A stretch of DNA of 64,000 nucleotides. It comes from Bacillus sp. MRMR6 (lineage in GTDB: Bacteria; Bacillota; Bacilli; Bacillales; Cytobacillaceae). The stretch is taken from positions 1-64,000 of the forward strand of contig NZ_MSLS01000001.1 of the NCBI RefSeq assembly GCF_001940785.1, given 5' to 3'. The notes beneath the pieces are model-generated. The model was given only the letters and a program-made list of their open reading frames with translations. It was not told the DNA's origin and did no database searches. This document shows, piece after piece, positions 19,279 to 28,853 of the stretch. Made by a program: the position numbers and the translations under genes. Each line of letters begins with the position of its first letter. Within the stretch, counting starts at the first letter, position 1.

Positions 19279-20955
19279 GTGAAGAAAACAAAACTTTCAC
19301 TACTATTAGCTTTATCATTAGTTCTAAGCATGTTCTTAGCAGCATGTTCAGGTGGAAATGATAAAGGCAAAGATACTGACAATGGCGGAGATACAGACAA
19401 GCCAGCAGTTGAACAAGTACTTAATGTCTTAGAATCTGCTGAAATTCCGGGTATGGATAGCGTTATGGCTGAAGACGTACTAGGATTTACAATGATTGGA
19501 GCAGTAAACGAAGGGTTATATCGTTTAGATCCAGATCAAAATGTAATTCCTGGTGTAGCTGACGGTATGCCTGAATACAACGAAGACAACACAGTATTAA
19601 CGATTAAATTAAAGCAGGATACGGAGTGGTCAAATGGTGACCCAGTAACTGCACATGATTTTGTATATGCATGGCAACGTGCAATCGATCCTGAAACTGC
19701 ATCACCATACGGTCCATATTTCATGATGGGCAAGATTGCTAATGCATCTGAAATTTATGCTGGTGAAGCAGAAGTTTCAACTTTGGGAATCAAAGCGTTA
19801 GATGATCATACTTTGGAAATTACTCTAGTAAGAGCACTTCCATATATCGATTCATTTATTACATTCCCATTATTCTATCCGCAAAACCAAAAGTTTGTTG
19901 AGGCACAAGGCGCTGATTATGCGAAAAATGCTGAACACTTACTTTACAATGGTCCATTTAAGATGACAAAGTGGGATGGTCCACAAGCTACTGAATGGGT
20001 ATTAGAGAAGAATGAAACATATTGGAATGCAAAAGATGTTAGTCTAGCAAAAATTAACTTTAACGTATCAAAAGATCCACAAGCTTCAGCTAATGCATTC
20101 TCAGCTGGTGAAGCGGATATCACACCAAAGCTTGCACAAGCTGCAATCCTTTCACAGTATGAAGGGTCTGAAGATTTACTACGTTATCAAGAACCATCTG
20201 TTTTCTGGATAAAAATGAACGAAACTAACGCTGCATTAAAAAATGCAAAAATCCGTAAAGCAATTGCAATTGCAATTGATAAAGAAGCACTTGTTGAAGA
20301 TGTATTAGCGAATGGATCTATTCCTGCTAACTTCATCGTTCCAAAAGGATTTACTTTCTTAGATGGAAAAGATTTCCGTGATACTGCTGGTACCTACTTA
20401 GCAACAAACAAAGAAGAAGCTAAAAAGCTTTGGGAAGAAGGTCTAGCAGAAATTGGCCAAACAGAAGTTAAGTTCACTTATGTTGGTCAAGACACTGAAA
20501 CTTCAAAGACTACTGATGCTTTCATTAAGAATCAGTTAGAAACTACATTAACTGGTTTAACACTTGAAGTTCAAGCTGTTCCTTTCGGAATCAAGATTGA
20601 GCGTGAAAATAAACTTGACTATGATTTATTATTCGGTGGTTGGGGACCAGACTATGCTGACCCAATGACATTTATGGATCTATGGGTAACTGGCGGCGAA
20701 CAAAACAACATGGAATATGGTAACCCTGAATTTGATGCACTTATCAAAGCAGCTAACGAAGAACTATCTGCTAAGCCAGAAGAGCGTTGGCAAGCACTTA
20801 TCGATGCAGAAGAAATTCTGTTAGAACAAGATGCTGCACTTGCTCCAATGTATCAACGTTCAGTTAACCTATTAATGAATCCTAAGGTTGACGGTTTCGT
20901 TCACCATGCATTTGGTCCAGACTATAGCTACCAGTGGATTAAAATTACTGAGTAA
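19279..20955 (+). CDS. oppA: Oligopeptide-binding lipoprotein OppA
   Basis: A 558-residue family 5 solute-binding lipoprotein with lipobox LAAC (Cys23), a Gly/Asp/Lys linker (26-45) and the SBP domain (LKQDTEWSNGDPVTAHDFVY is the OppA entry motif). It binds peptides for import and, in B. subtilis, peptide signals for sporulation and competence (Opp/Spo0K). It starts with GTG after GGGAGG. It is followed by a hairpin that probably lets oppA accumulate above the membrane genes. Confidence 0.92.
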   Translation: MKKTKLSLLLALSLVLSMFLAACSGGNDKGKDTDNGGDTDKPAVEQVLNVLESAEIPGMDSVMAEDVLGFTMIGAVNEGLYRLDPDQNVIPGVADGMPEYNEDNTVLTIKLKQDTEWSNGDPVTAHDFVYAWQRAIDPETASPYGPYFMMGKIANASEIYAGEAEVSTLGIKALDDHTLEITLVRALPYIDSFITFPLFYPQNQKFVEAQGADYAKNAEHLLYNGPFKMTKWDGPQATEWVLEKNETYWNAKDVSLAKINFNVSKDPQASANAFSAGEADITPKLAQAAILSQYEGSEDLLRYQEPSVFWIKMNETNAALKNAKIRKAIAIAIDKEALVEDVLANGSIPANFIVPKGFTFLDGKDFRDTAGTYLATNKEEAKKLWEEGLAEIGQTEVKFTYVGQDTETSKTTDAFIKNQLETTLTGLTLEVQAVPFGIKIERENKLDYDLLFGGWGPDYADPMTFMDLWVTGGEQNNMEYGNPEFDALIKAANEELSAKPEERWQALIDAEEILLEQDAALAPMYQRSVNLLMNPKVDGFVHHAFGPDYSYQWIKITE

Positions 20956-20971
20956 CTATAAATAATCAAAT

Positions 20972-21008
20972 AGAAAGAGAGTATATTAAAAGATATACTC
21001 TCTTTTTA
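20972..21008 (+). terminator. Intercistronic attenuator after oppA
   Basis: AAAGAGAGTATAT-TAAAAG-ATATACTCTCTTTTT: a 13-bp perfect stem ending in T5 inside the opp operon. It should reduce transcription into oppBCDF. Confidence 0.85.
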
Positions 21009-21021
21009 CCTGTAATAGAAT

Positions 21022-21039
21022 TGTCGAAAAATGTCGATA
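21022..21039 (+). promoter_or_regulatory. Tandem Spo0A-box-like sites before oppB
   Basis: TGTCGAAA (21022-21029) matches the 0A box exactly, and TGTCGATA (21032-21039) differs by one base. They are direct repeats exactly 10 bp apart, one helical turn. They lie between the attenuator and oppB. Binding is predicted, not shown. Confidence 0.55.
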
Positions 21040-21064
21040 ATTTCATCAATTAGGAGGTGTAGGC

Positions 21065-21994
21065 ATGGCGAAATATATCCTGCAACGGGTTATCTACATG
21101 GTTATTACGTTGTTTATTGTCGTTTCAGCAACTTTTTTCCTCATGAAACTAATTCCCGGTAGTCCCTTTAAATCGGCTGAAAAACTCTCAGCAGCGCAGC
21201 TTGTAATCATGCAAGAAAAGTATGGTTTAAATGACCCTGTTCCTGTTCAATATGTTACATACATGATGAACATGGTTAAAGGTGATCTTGGCGTCTCCTT
21301 CCAATTCAACAATACCCCAGTTTCAGAATTGATATCACACCGGATTGAAGCTTCCGCAATACTAGGGGCGCAATCTCTGATTGTCGGTACTCTAATTGGT
21401 ATATTTTTAGGAGTAATCGCTGCACTTAGGCAAAATACGTGGATTGATTATGGATCAACCTTTATTGCAGTTGTAGGTAAATCGGTTCCTTCGTTTGTTT
21501 TTGCTGGTTTACTTCAATATTACGTAGCTGTGAAATTAGGCTGGTTTCCAGTAATGTTCTTTAGAGGTCCCGAATATACAGTATTGCCAACTATAGCATT
21601 ATCGATGTTCTCCATTTCCATTTGTGCCCGATTTATGCGGACTGAAATGATTGAAGTACTTGGATCTGATTATATTACCTTGGCTAGAGCAAAAGGTGCT
21701 AGTTTCTGGCAGATTAGTGTAAAGCATGCTCTTCGTAATGCATTAATTCCAGTAGTAACTGTAATGGGGCCATTAGCTGTTAGTTTAATGACAGGTTCTC
21801 TTGTAATCGAAAAGATTTTTGCTATTCCAGGATTAGGTGAGCAGTTTGTTAAATCAATTATGGTTAGCGATTATCCAGTTATTATGGGGACATCAGTTCT
21901 ATTTGCATTTTTATTTGTAGGAATTATACTAGTTGTCGACATTCTATATGGAATTATCGACCCACGTATTCGTTTATCGGGAGGGAAAAACTAA
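21065..21994 (+). CDS. oppB: Oligopeptide ABC transporter permease OppB
   Basis: A 309-residue permease with six helices; N-terminus YILQRVIYMVITLFIVVSAT, EAA-type loop ITLARAKGASFWQISVKHAL, and C-terminus DILYGIIDPRIRLSGGKN typical of OppB. It pairs with OppC to form the channel. ATG 21065 follows TAGGAGGTG. It abuts oppC directly, so the two are translationally linked. Confidence 0.95.
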   Translation: MAKYILQRVIYMVITLFIVVSATFFLMKLIPGSPFKSAEKLSAAQLVIMQEKYGLNDPVPVQYVTYMMNMVKGDLGVSFQFNNTPVSELISHRIEASAILGAQSLIVGTLIGIFLGVIAALRQNTWIDYGSTFIAVVGKSVPSFVFAGLLQYYVAVKLGWFPVMFFRGPEYTVLPTIALSMFSISICARFMRTEMIEVLGSDYITLARAKGASFWQISVKHALRNALIPVVTVMGPLAVSLMTGSLVIEKIFAIPGLGEQFVKSIMVSDYPVIMGTSVLFAFLFVGIILVVDILYGIIDPRIRLSGGKN

Positions 21995-23023
21995 ATGCTT
22001 AACAAAGATACAAATATAAGTAAAGATATGTTTTCACCCGCCCAGGTAGATTTAGCTAGAAGTGAAAAAATTTCTAAACCGAGTCTTAATTTTTGGCAGG
22101 ATTCTTGGCTTCGAGTAAGGAAGAATAAAGGTGCAGTTGTCAGTTTAGTCATCATTGTTCTCCTTGTAATTATGTCTATTATCGGTCCTTTGCTGTCACC
22201 TTACAAATATGACACGCAAAACACCAAGCATAATAACTTGCCGCCTAAAATTGAAGCGTTAGAAAATATCAGCTGGCTTCCTTTTGACGGTTCATTGAAA
22301 AGGAAGGACGGTACAGAGTACTATCCTTATGAGCTTCGCAAAATTGATAATTATTACTGGTTTGGAACTGATAATCTTGGCAGGGATATTTTTGCCCGTA
22401 TTTGGAAGGGTGCTCAAGTGTCCTTGCTTATTGCTTTTCTAGCTGCAGCAATTGATATGGTAATTGGGGTATCCTACGGTGCCATTTCCGGTTATTTAGG
22501 CGGTAGAGTTGATAGTTTCATGCAGAGATTCATTGAGATTATTGTTGGAATTCCAAACTTAATTGTTGTAGTTTTAATGATTCTTGTATTAAAACCAGGT
22601 ATTATTCCAATTATTATCGCTCTAACTATAACAGGCTGGACTAGTATGGCTCGTGTTGTTCGTGCACAAGTTTTGAAGTTTAAAAATCAGGAGTTTGTAT
22701 TAGCGGCAAAAACTCTAGGTGCTTCAGACTCTTCTATTATTTTCAAACATATGATTCCAAATATGTTTGGGGTAATTATCATTAATACGATGTTTTCAAT
22801 ACCAAATGCGATCTTCTTTGAAGCCTTCTTAAGTTTTATTGGTCTAGGTCTTCAAGAACCGCATGCGTCTCTTGGTACATTAATCAATGAAGGATTTACT
22901 TCTATGATAGCTTTTCCTTATCAAATGATTATTCCAGCTATTGTGATTTCCGTGACAATGGTAGCATTTAACTTAATTGCAGATGGTCTGCGTGATGCGC
23001 TAGATCCTAAAATGCGTGATTAG
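21995..23023 (+). CDS. oppC: Oligopeptide ABC transporter permease OppC
   Basis: A 342-residue second permease. It has a longer N-terminal cytosolic arm and a large extracellular insertion (about 70-115) before FGTDNLGRDIFARIWKGAQV, then helices and the EAA loop FVLAAKTLGASDSSIIFKHM. The C-terminus LIADGLRDALDPKMRD is characteristic. Its ATG follows the oppB stop with no gap, behind GGGAGGG. Confidence 0.95.
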   Translation: MLNKDTNISKDMFSPAQVDLARSEKISKPSLNFWQDSWLRVRKNKGAVVSLVIIVLLVIMSIIGPLLSPYKYDTQNTKHNNLPPKIEALENISWLPFDGSLKRKDGTEYYPYELRKIDNYYWFGTDNLGRDIFARIWKGAQVSLLIAFLAAAIDMVIGVSYGAISGYLGGRVDSFMQRFIEIIVGIPNLIVVVLMILVLKPGIIPIIIALTITGWTSMARVVRAQVLKFKNQEFVLAAKTLGASDSSIIFKHMIPNMFGVIIINTMFSIPNAIFFEAFLSFIGLGLQEPHASLGTLINEGFTSMIAFPYQMIIPAIVISVTMVAFNLIADGLRDALDPKMRD

Positions 23024-23040
23024 AAGGCAGGTGAATTGAA

Positions 23041-24084
23041 GTGGAAAAGATTTTAGAGGTGAAAGATTTAAATATTTCATTTCACACCTTTGGTGGTGAA
23101 GTTAAGGCTATTAGGGGTGTAAGCTTTGATTTATTAAAGGGAGAAACGTTAGCGATTGTAGGAGAATCAGGGTCCGGAAAATCTGTAACAACTAAATCAA
23201 TCATGCGTTTGCTTCCTGAAAATAATTCAGAAATTAAAAATGGACAAATTCTTTTTGACGGAAAAGATTTAACAAAGCTAAATGACAGACAAATGCAAAA
23301 AATTCGTGGAAAAGACATTTCAATGATTTTTCAAGATCCGATGACTTCATTAAATCCGACAATGAAAATTGGAAAGCAAATAATGGAGCCGCTTTTAAAG
23401 CATCAGAATATGACGAAGGCTGCTGCGAAAGAAAGAGCGGTTGAGTTATTGAAACTCGTAGGCATACCTAAACCCGAAATACGCGTTGAACAATATCCGC
23501 ATCAATTCTCAGGCGGTATGAGACAAAGGGTTGTTATTGCGATTGCACTTGCTTGCAATCCGAAAGTATTAATTGCCGATGAGCCGACAACTGCTCTTGA
23601 TGTTACAATCCAAGCTCAAATCCTGGAATTGATGAAGGATTTACAAAAGAAAATAGACACATCGATTATCTTTATTACACATGATCTTGGTGTCGTAGCA
23701 AATGTAGCCGATCGTGTAGCGGTAATGTATGGTGGAAAGATTGTTGAAATCGGAACTGCTGATGAAATTTTCTATAACCCAAAGCATCCATATACATGGG
23801 GTTTAATTAGCTCTATGCCTGATATGGAGACTGAGGATGAAGAATTATTCTCTATTCCGGGTACACCGCCTGACTTATTAGATCCACCAAAAGGAGATGC
23901 TTTTGCTCCGAGAAATCCATATGTGATGAAAATTGATTTGGAGCAAGAGCCTCCATTTTTTAAAGTCTCTGATACCCATTATGCTGCTACATGGCTCCTG
24001 CATCCGGACGCACCGAAAGTTGAACCGCCTGAGGCCGTGAAGAGACGACAACACCAATTCCCTGGTTATAAGGAGGGGAAATAA
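23041..24084 (+). CDS. oppD: Oligopeptide ABC transporter ATP-binding protein OppD
   Basis: A 347-residue ATPase with Walker A GESGSGKS, signature FSGGMRQRV, Walker [13 protein letters not shown] and the Opp C-terminal extension. The cysteine motif usual in that extension is missing here ([15 protein letters not shown] replaces the Cys-rich stretch), unlike AppD in this window. It starts with GTG after GCAGGTGA, 17 bases beyond oppC. Confidence 0.95.
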   Translation: MEKILEVKDLNISFHTFGGEVKAIRGVSFDLLKGETLAIVGESGSGKSVTTKSIMRLLPENNSEIKNGQILFDGKDLTKLNDRQMQKIRGKDISMIFQDPMTSLNPTMKIGKQIMEPLLKHQNMTKAAAKERAVELLKLVGIPKPEIRVEQYPHQFSGGMRQRVVIAIALACNPKVLIADEPTTALDVTIQAQILELMKDLQKKIDTSIIFITHDLGVVANVADRVAVMYGGKIVEIGTADEIFYNPKHPYTWGLISSMPDMETEDEELFSIPGTPPDLLDPPKGDAFAPRNPYVMKIDLEQEPPFFKVSDTHYAATWLLHPDAPKVEPPEAVKRRQHQFPGYKEGK

Positions 24085-25026
24085 ATGGCACAAAGAGAGA
24101 AACTGCTCGAGATTAAAAACTTAAAGCAATACTTTAATGTTGGTAAGAAAAACGAAGTTAAAGCAGTAGATAATGTTTCTTTTGATATTTACAAGGGTGA
24201 AGTAATGGGGCTAGTTGGTGAGTCTGGATGTGGTAAATCGACAACTGGACGAACAATTATACGCCTATACGATGCAACTGACGGTGAAGTCATTTATGAT
24301 GGTGTAAATGTTCACGGTAAGAAATCAAAAAAAGAATTAAAAGACTTTAACCGTAAAATGCAAATGATCTTTCAAGATCCATACGCATCCTTGAATCCAA
24401 GATTAAAGATAGCTGATGTAATTGCTGAGGGAATTGATATCCATGGACTTGCGAAAAATAATCAAGATCGCATGGAACAGGTTTATGAGCTTCTAGAGAC
24501 CGTTGGTTTAAATAAAGAACACGCAAACCGCTATCCACATGAATTTAGCGGCGGGCAGCGTCAGCGTATTGGAATTGCGCGTGCACTTGCTGTGCAGCCT
24601 GAATTTATTATTGCAGATGAGCCTATTTCTGCACTTGATGTTTCTATTCAAGCCCAGGTGGTAAATTTGATGAAGAAACTTCAAAAGGATAAGGGTTTAA
24701 CCTATTTATTTATTGCCCATGATCTCTCAATGGTAAAATACATTAGTGATCGAATTGGCGTTATGTATTTTGGGAGAATGGTTGAGTTAGCTCCAGCGGA
24801 TGAATTATATAAAAATCCACTTCACCCATATACTCAATCATTATTATCAGCAATTCCTGCCCCTGATCCAATTAGTGAGCGTACTCGTAAACGAAAGACT
24901 TATGATCCTGCAAACCATAATTACGAAGGTAATGAGTCTATCGAATTTAGAGAAGTTGCACCAGGGCATTTTGTTCTCTGTTCTGAGAAAGAATTTGTTC
25001 AATATCAGGCGCAATATAAGTATTAA
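24085..25026 (+). CDS. oppF: Oligopeptide ABC transporter ATP-binding protein OppF
   Basis: A 313-residue partner ATPase with Walker A GESGCGKST, signature FSGGQRQRI and Walker B FIIADEPISALD. The start lies directly after the oppD stop behind AAGGAGGGG. Its C-terminus is short and again lacks the multi-Cys motif. It is the last gene of the opp operon, closed by a strong terminator. Confidence 0.95.
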   Translation: MAQREKLLEIKNLKQYFNVGKKNEVKAVDNVSFDIYKGEVMGLVGESGCGKSTTGRTIIRLYDATDGEVIYDGVNVHGKKSKKELKDFNRKMQMIFQDPYASLNPRLKIADVIAEGIDIHGLAKNNQDRMEQVYELLETVGLNKEHANRYPHEFSGGQRQRIGIARALAVQPEFIIADEPISALDVSIQAQVVNLMKKLQKDKGLTYLFIAHDLSMVKYISDRIGVMYFGRMVELAPADELYKNPLHPYTQSLLSAIPAPDPISERTRKRKTYDPANHNYEGNESIEFREVAPGHFVLCSEKEFVQYQAQYKY

Positions 25027-25058
25027 AAAAAACGATCTCGTTTTGAGATCGTTTTTAT
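25025..25058. terminator. Terminator of the opp operon
   Basis: AAAAACGATCTC-GTTTT-GAGATCGTTTTT, bidirectional, also serving the convergent small membrane protein gene. Confidence 0.92.
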
Positions 25059-25243
25059 TTGCCCTTTTTACCGCCGACATTTTTCCAGCCTGTTTGAAAC
25101 TTTGCACTTTGATCTACGAATTCTGAGCGGTTTTTACCTCCGAGTACCTTTTCTCCAAATCCATTTGTCAAAACACCCATCAGCGCAGTAATACCAATAA
25201 TAAGTAAGGCAACGATGGTTAAATCTGCTATGTAACCAACCAT
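25055..25243 (-). CDS. Small membrane protein of unknown function
   Basis: A 62-residue protein with one predicted helix (5-28, IADLTIVALLIIGITALMGV) and a basic Gly/Lys tail (NVGGKKGK). ATG 25243 has GGGGG eight bases upstream. I do not recognise the family. It is convergent with oppF and shares its terminator, which supports real transcription. It lies where B. subtilis has yjbB/yjbC, but resembles neither. Confidence 0.6.
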   Translation of the reverse strand: MVGYIADLTIVALLIIGITALMGVLTNGFGEKVLGGKNRSEFVDQSAKFQTGWKNVGGKKGK

Positions 25244-25805
25244 GAAAATACCCCCGATATTTTATTACATAATGAATTTAATTATTTAAATTTCCTACCT
25301 CTACTATTATTCTAAAAGAAGTCTGAGCATAAAGAAAGGGATAAATGTGAAAATAAAGAAATATCATTCTCAATAATAATGTATGCGTTTTCATTAAGGT
25401 TGAACTAAATGAGAATGGGGTATATAATATTCGTAATTAATTAGTATTTCCAAAAAAGATTATATAATTTTAAAAAATCACTTCCAAAAAAGTGAAATCA
25501 TTTTCGAATAGTATACTATCATTTCTAAATTATATTTAAAAATTAAGTCCAATAATCCTATGATTTTGAAACTTTTTTGGTATTTATTCGTCTAATATAA
25601 AGAAATATTTTTTATATATACAAAACATTTGACATTTAATAATTTTTTAAAAAATCGTACCTTTTTTTCAGTTAGTGGTGTATAATTAATGATATAAATT
25701 ACTTATTTGTAATTATTTTAATTAATTTAATGCGATCACGAGGATTCACGATATATTACTTAAATACTTATAATGGACGTAAAAAAAAAGAGGAGTGTGG
25801 AGACA
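25244..25805 (+). promoter_or_regulatory. Long AT-rich spx upstream region with an ECF-sigma promoter
   Basis: This 560-base stretch holds no gene I can support. At 25567-25592 TGAAAC, 16-base spacer, CGTC matches the extracytoplasmic-function sigma (SigW/SigM/SigX) promoter pattern. A further TATAAT-like -10 lies at 25681-25686 with a poor -35. CATTCTCA (about 25363) and TGAGAATG (about 25410) form a loose inverted repeat. In B. subtilis spx has several promoters including ECF ones, so multi-promoter stress control is plausible. Confidence 0.6.
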
Positions 25806-26201
25806 ATGGTTACATTATACACTTCACCAAGTTGTACATCATGCAGAAAAGCTAAATCATGGCTAGAAGAACATGAGATTCCATATACAGAGCGTAATAT
25901 TTTCTCTGAACCTCTGAGCATCGAGGAAATAAAAGAAATTCTTCGCATGACTGAGGATGGTACAGATGAAATTATATCTACGCGCTCTAAAACATTTCAA
26001 AAGTTAGATGTTAATCTTGATACAATGCCTCTTCAAGATTTGTTTGAATTAATTAAAGCGAATCCTGGTTTGTTACGACGTCCTATTATTATTGATGAAA
26101 AGCGCTTACAAGTAGGTTACAATGAGGATGAAATTCGGCGCTTCCTTCCAAGACGAGTTCGGACATTCCAATTGCGTGAAGCACAACGGATGGTAAACTA
26201 A
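25806..26201 (+). CDS. spx: Spx, redox-sensing transcriptional regulator
   Basis: A 131-residue ArsC-fold regulator that binds the RNA polymerase alpha C-terminal domain and drives the disulphide-stress response. The redox switch Cys10-x2-Cys13 ([11 protein letters not shown]), Gly52 and Arg91/Arg92 ([11 protein letters not shown]) are conserved, and length equals B. subtilis Spx. The preceding yjbC gene of B. subtilis is absent. ATG 25806 follows GAGGAGTGTGGAG; an upstream in-frame ATG at 25773 adds a non-conserved arm. Its proteolysis by ClpXP needs SpxH, encoded at 32472. Confidence 0.97.
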   Translation: MVTLYTSPSCTSCRKAKSWLEEHEIPYTERNIFSEPLSIEEIKEILRMTEDGTDEIISTRSKTFQKLDVNLDTMPLQDLFELIKANPGLLRRPIIIDEKRLQVGYNEDEIRRFLPRRVRTFQLREAQRMVN

Positions 26202-26209
26202 TTGTATTA

Positions 26210-26236
26210 GGCCCTTATTACTGAGGGTCTTTTTTC
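26210..26236 (+). terminator. Terminator of spx
   Basis: GGCCCTTATTACTGAGGGTC followed by TTTTTTC. Confidence 0.75.
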
Positions 26237-26454
26237 TATCTTGTTATATTTGAGATTTTATCATCATTTTGTTACAATTAAATGAATATCTATTAAATAG
26301 GCTAATAATGATTTTTATTATAATTGTTATTTTAATTCCCATATTAATTTGTTTTTCATAAAATGTAAGTACAAGGATTTTTCCCCTTTTTAGCTTCCAG
26401 AGGGTCGATTACAATAATAATTCGTTACAGGCTTTATCTGCCGGGGGTATTTAG

Positions 26455-26480
26455 TCCCTTCAATATGAATAGGGAAGGGA
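26455..26480 (+). promoter_or_regulatory. Hairpin sequestering the mecA ribosome binding site
   Basis: TCCCTTC (26455-26461) pairs with GAAGGGA (26474-26480), the core of the mecA Shine-Dalgarno region, across a 12-base loop. Folding would hide the site and reduce translation of mecA. Confidence 0.5.
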
Positions 26481-26489
26481 GAGTTGAAG

Positions 26490-27164
26490 ATGGAGATCGA
26501 ACGTATTAATGAAAATACTGTAAAGTTTTATATTTCATATGGTGATATTGAAGAACGAGGCTTCGACCGTGAAGAAATTTGGTACAACCGAGAACGAAGT
26601 GAAGAGCTTTTTTGGGAAATGATGGATGAAGTTCATCAGGAAGAAGAGTTTGTAGTCGAAGGTCCGCTTTGGATTCAAGTCCAGGCGCTAGAAAAAGGCC
26701 TTGAAATTCTAGTAACCAAGGCACAAGTTTCAAAGGATGGCCAGAAGTTTGAACTCCCAATTCCAAATGAAAAACTAAAAGATCTGCCAGTGGATGATAA
26801 TATTGAAGATATTTTAGACCAACATTTTCATTCGAGACATAAAGATGTTGAAGAAATACTACTCGAAGAAGAAGAAACATTAGAATTCTTAATTGCATTC
26901 AAAGATTTTGAGGATCTCATCATGCTTGCAAACCGTGGAGGACTTGATAATCTAAATACAATGCTGTATTTCTATGAGGGTAAGTATTATTTATTTACAG
27001 AGTTTCCTGAGGATCAGTTTGAAGAGGATGAAGTGGATGATATATTAAGTATTCTTCTCGAGTATGGATATGAAACACAGTTAACTATCCATCGGATTCA
27101 GGAATATGGTAAGGAAATAATAATGAATGATGTTTTCACTGAAATAAGAAAGCACTTTAAATGA
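26490..27164 (+). CDS. mecA: MecA, ClpC adaptor protein
   Basis: A 224-residue adaptor that delivers ComK and other substrates to ClpCP and activates ClpC. The N-terminal substrate-binding domain MEIERINENTVKFYISYGDI is diagnostic. An acidic linker and the C-terminal ClpC-binding domain (LIMLANRGGLDNLNTMLYFY) follow. It neighbours spx as in B. subtilis, and together with comZ and coiA it adds to the competence content of the window. A TTG two codons upstream is a less likely start than ATG 26490. Confidence 0.96.
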   Translation: MEIERINENTVKFYISYGDIEERGFDREEIWYNRERSEELFWEMMDEVHQEEEFVVEGPLWIQVQALEKGLEILVTKAQVSKDGQKFELPIPNEKLKDLPVDDNIEDILDQHFHSRHKDVEEILLEEEETLEFLIAFKDFEDLIMLANRGGLDNLNTMLYFYEGKYYLFTEFPEDQFEEDEVDDILSILLEYGYETQLTIHRIQEYGKEIIMNDVFTEIRKHFK

Positions 27165-27203
27165 AAAAATGCCGATTTCTATTATTGAAATCGGTATTTT
27201 TTA
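27165..27203 (+). terminator. Terminator of mecA
   Basis: AAAAAATGCCGATTTC-TATTATT-GAAATCGGTATTTTTT, a 10-bp stem. Confidence 0.9.
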
Positions 27204-27231
27204 CATTATTTATTGGTAAAAATAGTGGCGG

Positions 27232-28752
27232 GTGATTAAACTGAAAAATATGGTTAGAGTTATCTTTTTTTTCTCAGGTCTATCGGTTATCTTGTTTTAT
27301 TTCAGGGATTTTATTAGTGGTGGAGTTTTTGGGTTTTTGAGCCTTATCATTACGCTGTCAGTTGTTTTTATTGGATTTGTCATATTCCTCGAAAATAGGC
27401 ATCCAACCCAAACTCTTACATGGTTAATTGTATTAGGCAGTTTTCCTCTAGTTGGATTTATTTTTTATTTGCTATTTGGACGCAATTACCGAAAAGAGAA
27501 AATGTATCGAAAAAAGTATTTCCTCGACAAGCAGGCCTTCCTCTCGATTGAAGGTGAAGATGACCCGCGAAGTGAGGAGAAGCTCAAATTAATGGGGGAA
27601 CATCAAGCTAGATTGTTTGCTTTGGCACAAAAGTTAGGGAATAGTCCAATATCCTTCGACACCGCAACGGAAGTTTTAACAAACGGTACTGAAACCTTTG
27701 AAAACATTATCCAACAGCTGAAAAAAGCACGTCATCATATACATATGGAGTATTATATTGTCCGTCATGATCAAATTGGTCAGGAAATTAAAGAGGTATT
27801 AATTGAAAAGGCTAGTCAAGGTGTAATGGTGCGGTTTCTTTATGATGCTGTAGGGTCTTGGCAATTATCAAAGAAGTTTATTATTGAATTGAAAATGGGC
27901 GGTGTAGAGGTAGTACCCTTTGGACCTGTTAAATTGCCGTTTCTAAACAATAAATTTAATTTTAGAAACCATCGTAAAATCATTGTGATTGATGGAACTG
28001 TTGGCTTTGTTGGTGGTCTTAATATTGGAGATGAGTATCTAGGAAGAAATAAAAATATTGGCTTTTGGCGAGATACCCATTTAATGCTTAGAGGGGAAGC
28101 CGTTAGGTCATTGCAGCTAATCTTTTTGCAAGATTGGTATTACATGACAAATTATAGTTTCTTAACTGCAGAATACTTGTCACCTCAGATAGATGATCAA
28201 TCCCATGGAGGGGTACATCTAATTGCTGGCGGTCCTGATAATGAATGGAGTGTAATAAAAAACATTTTTTTTTCCATGATTACTTCGGCAAAGGAATCTG
28301 TCTGGATTGCATCACCGTACTTCATACCTGATGAGGATATTTTTTCAGCACTCAAGGTGGCGTCATTAAGTGGTATTGATGTAAGATTATTAGTTCCAAA
28401 CCGACCGGATAAAAGGATTGTTTTCCATGCTTCAAGGTCATATTTTCCAGAGCTGCTCGAAGCAGGGGTAAAAGTGTACGAGTATGAAAAAGGGTTCATG
28501 CATAGCAAAATTGTAATTGTCGATCACGAGCTTGCTTCGATAGGTACATCTAACATGGATATGAGAAGTTTTCATTTGAATTTTGAAGTTAATGCATTCT
28601 TATATAGGACCAATAGTACACAGAAGTTGGTTACAGAATATTTAAAAGATTTGAAGGATTCAAAGCAGCTAGAATTAAGTACTTTTAGTAAGCGGCATAT
28701 AGGATTACGACTCCTAGAGTCTACATCAAGATTGCTTTCACCGTTACTATAA
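27232..28752 (+). CDS. cls: Cardiolipin synthase (phospholipase D family)
   Basis: A 506-residue membrane enzyme that condenses two phosphatidylglycerols to cardiolipin. Two or three N-terminal helices (about 8-80, including VVFIGFVIFLENRHPTQTLT) precede two PLD catalytic motifs: HRKIIVIDGTVGFVGG and HSKIVIVDHELASIGTSNMD. The start is uncertain: GTG 27232 has only a weak AGTGGCG site, and ATG 27250 has none at proper distance. It lies between mecA and coiA, where B. subtilis has yjbE-yjbF. Confidence 0.92.
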   Translation: MIKLKNMVRVIFFFSGLSVILFYFRDFISGGVFGFLSLIITLSVVFIGFVIFLENRHPTQTLTWLIVLGSFPLVGFIFYLLFGRNYRKEKMYRKKYFLDKQAFLSIEGEDDPRSEEKLKLMGEHQARLFALAQKLGNSPISFDTATEVLTNGTETFENIIQQLKKARHHIHMEYYIVRHDQIGQEIKEVLIEKASQGVMVRFLYDAVGSWQLSKKFIIELKMGGVEVVPFGPVKLPFLNNKFNFRNHRKIIVIDGTVGFVGGLNIGDEYLGRNKNIGFWRDTHLMLRGEAVRSLQLIFLQDWYYMTNYSFLTAEYLSPQIDDQSHGGVHLIAGGPDNEWSVIKNIFFSMITSAKESVWIASPYFIPDEDIFSALKVASLSGIDVRLLVPNRPDKRIVFHASRSYFPELLEAGVKVYEYEKGFMHSKIVIVDHELASIGTSNMDMRSFHLNFEVNAFLYRTNSTQKLVTEYLKDLKDSKQLELSTFSKRHIGLRLLESTSRLLSPLL

Positions 28753-28762
28753 TTTTTTAGTC

Positions 28763-28797
28763 ATAAAAAACTCACGTGGATGAGTTTTTTATTTTTT
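28763..28797 (+). terminator. Terminator of cls
   Basis: AAAAAACTCAC-GTGGA-TGAGTTTTTTATTTTTT: short stem with long T-tract. Confidence 0.75.
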
Positions 28798-28853
28798 CTA
28801 AAAGGATTTATATATATTCGACTCGAATTAATGCAGGTAGGAGGTGAAGGAAT

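Noticed and set aside
24800..25126. Open frame overlapping the oppF 3' end
   Set aside because: Lies out of frame in oppF and runs through the opp terminator.
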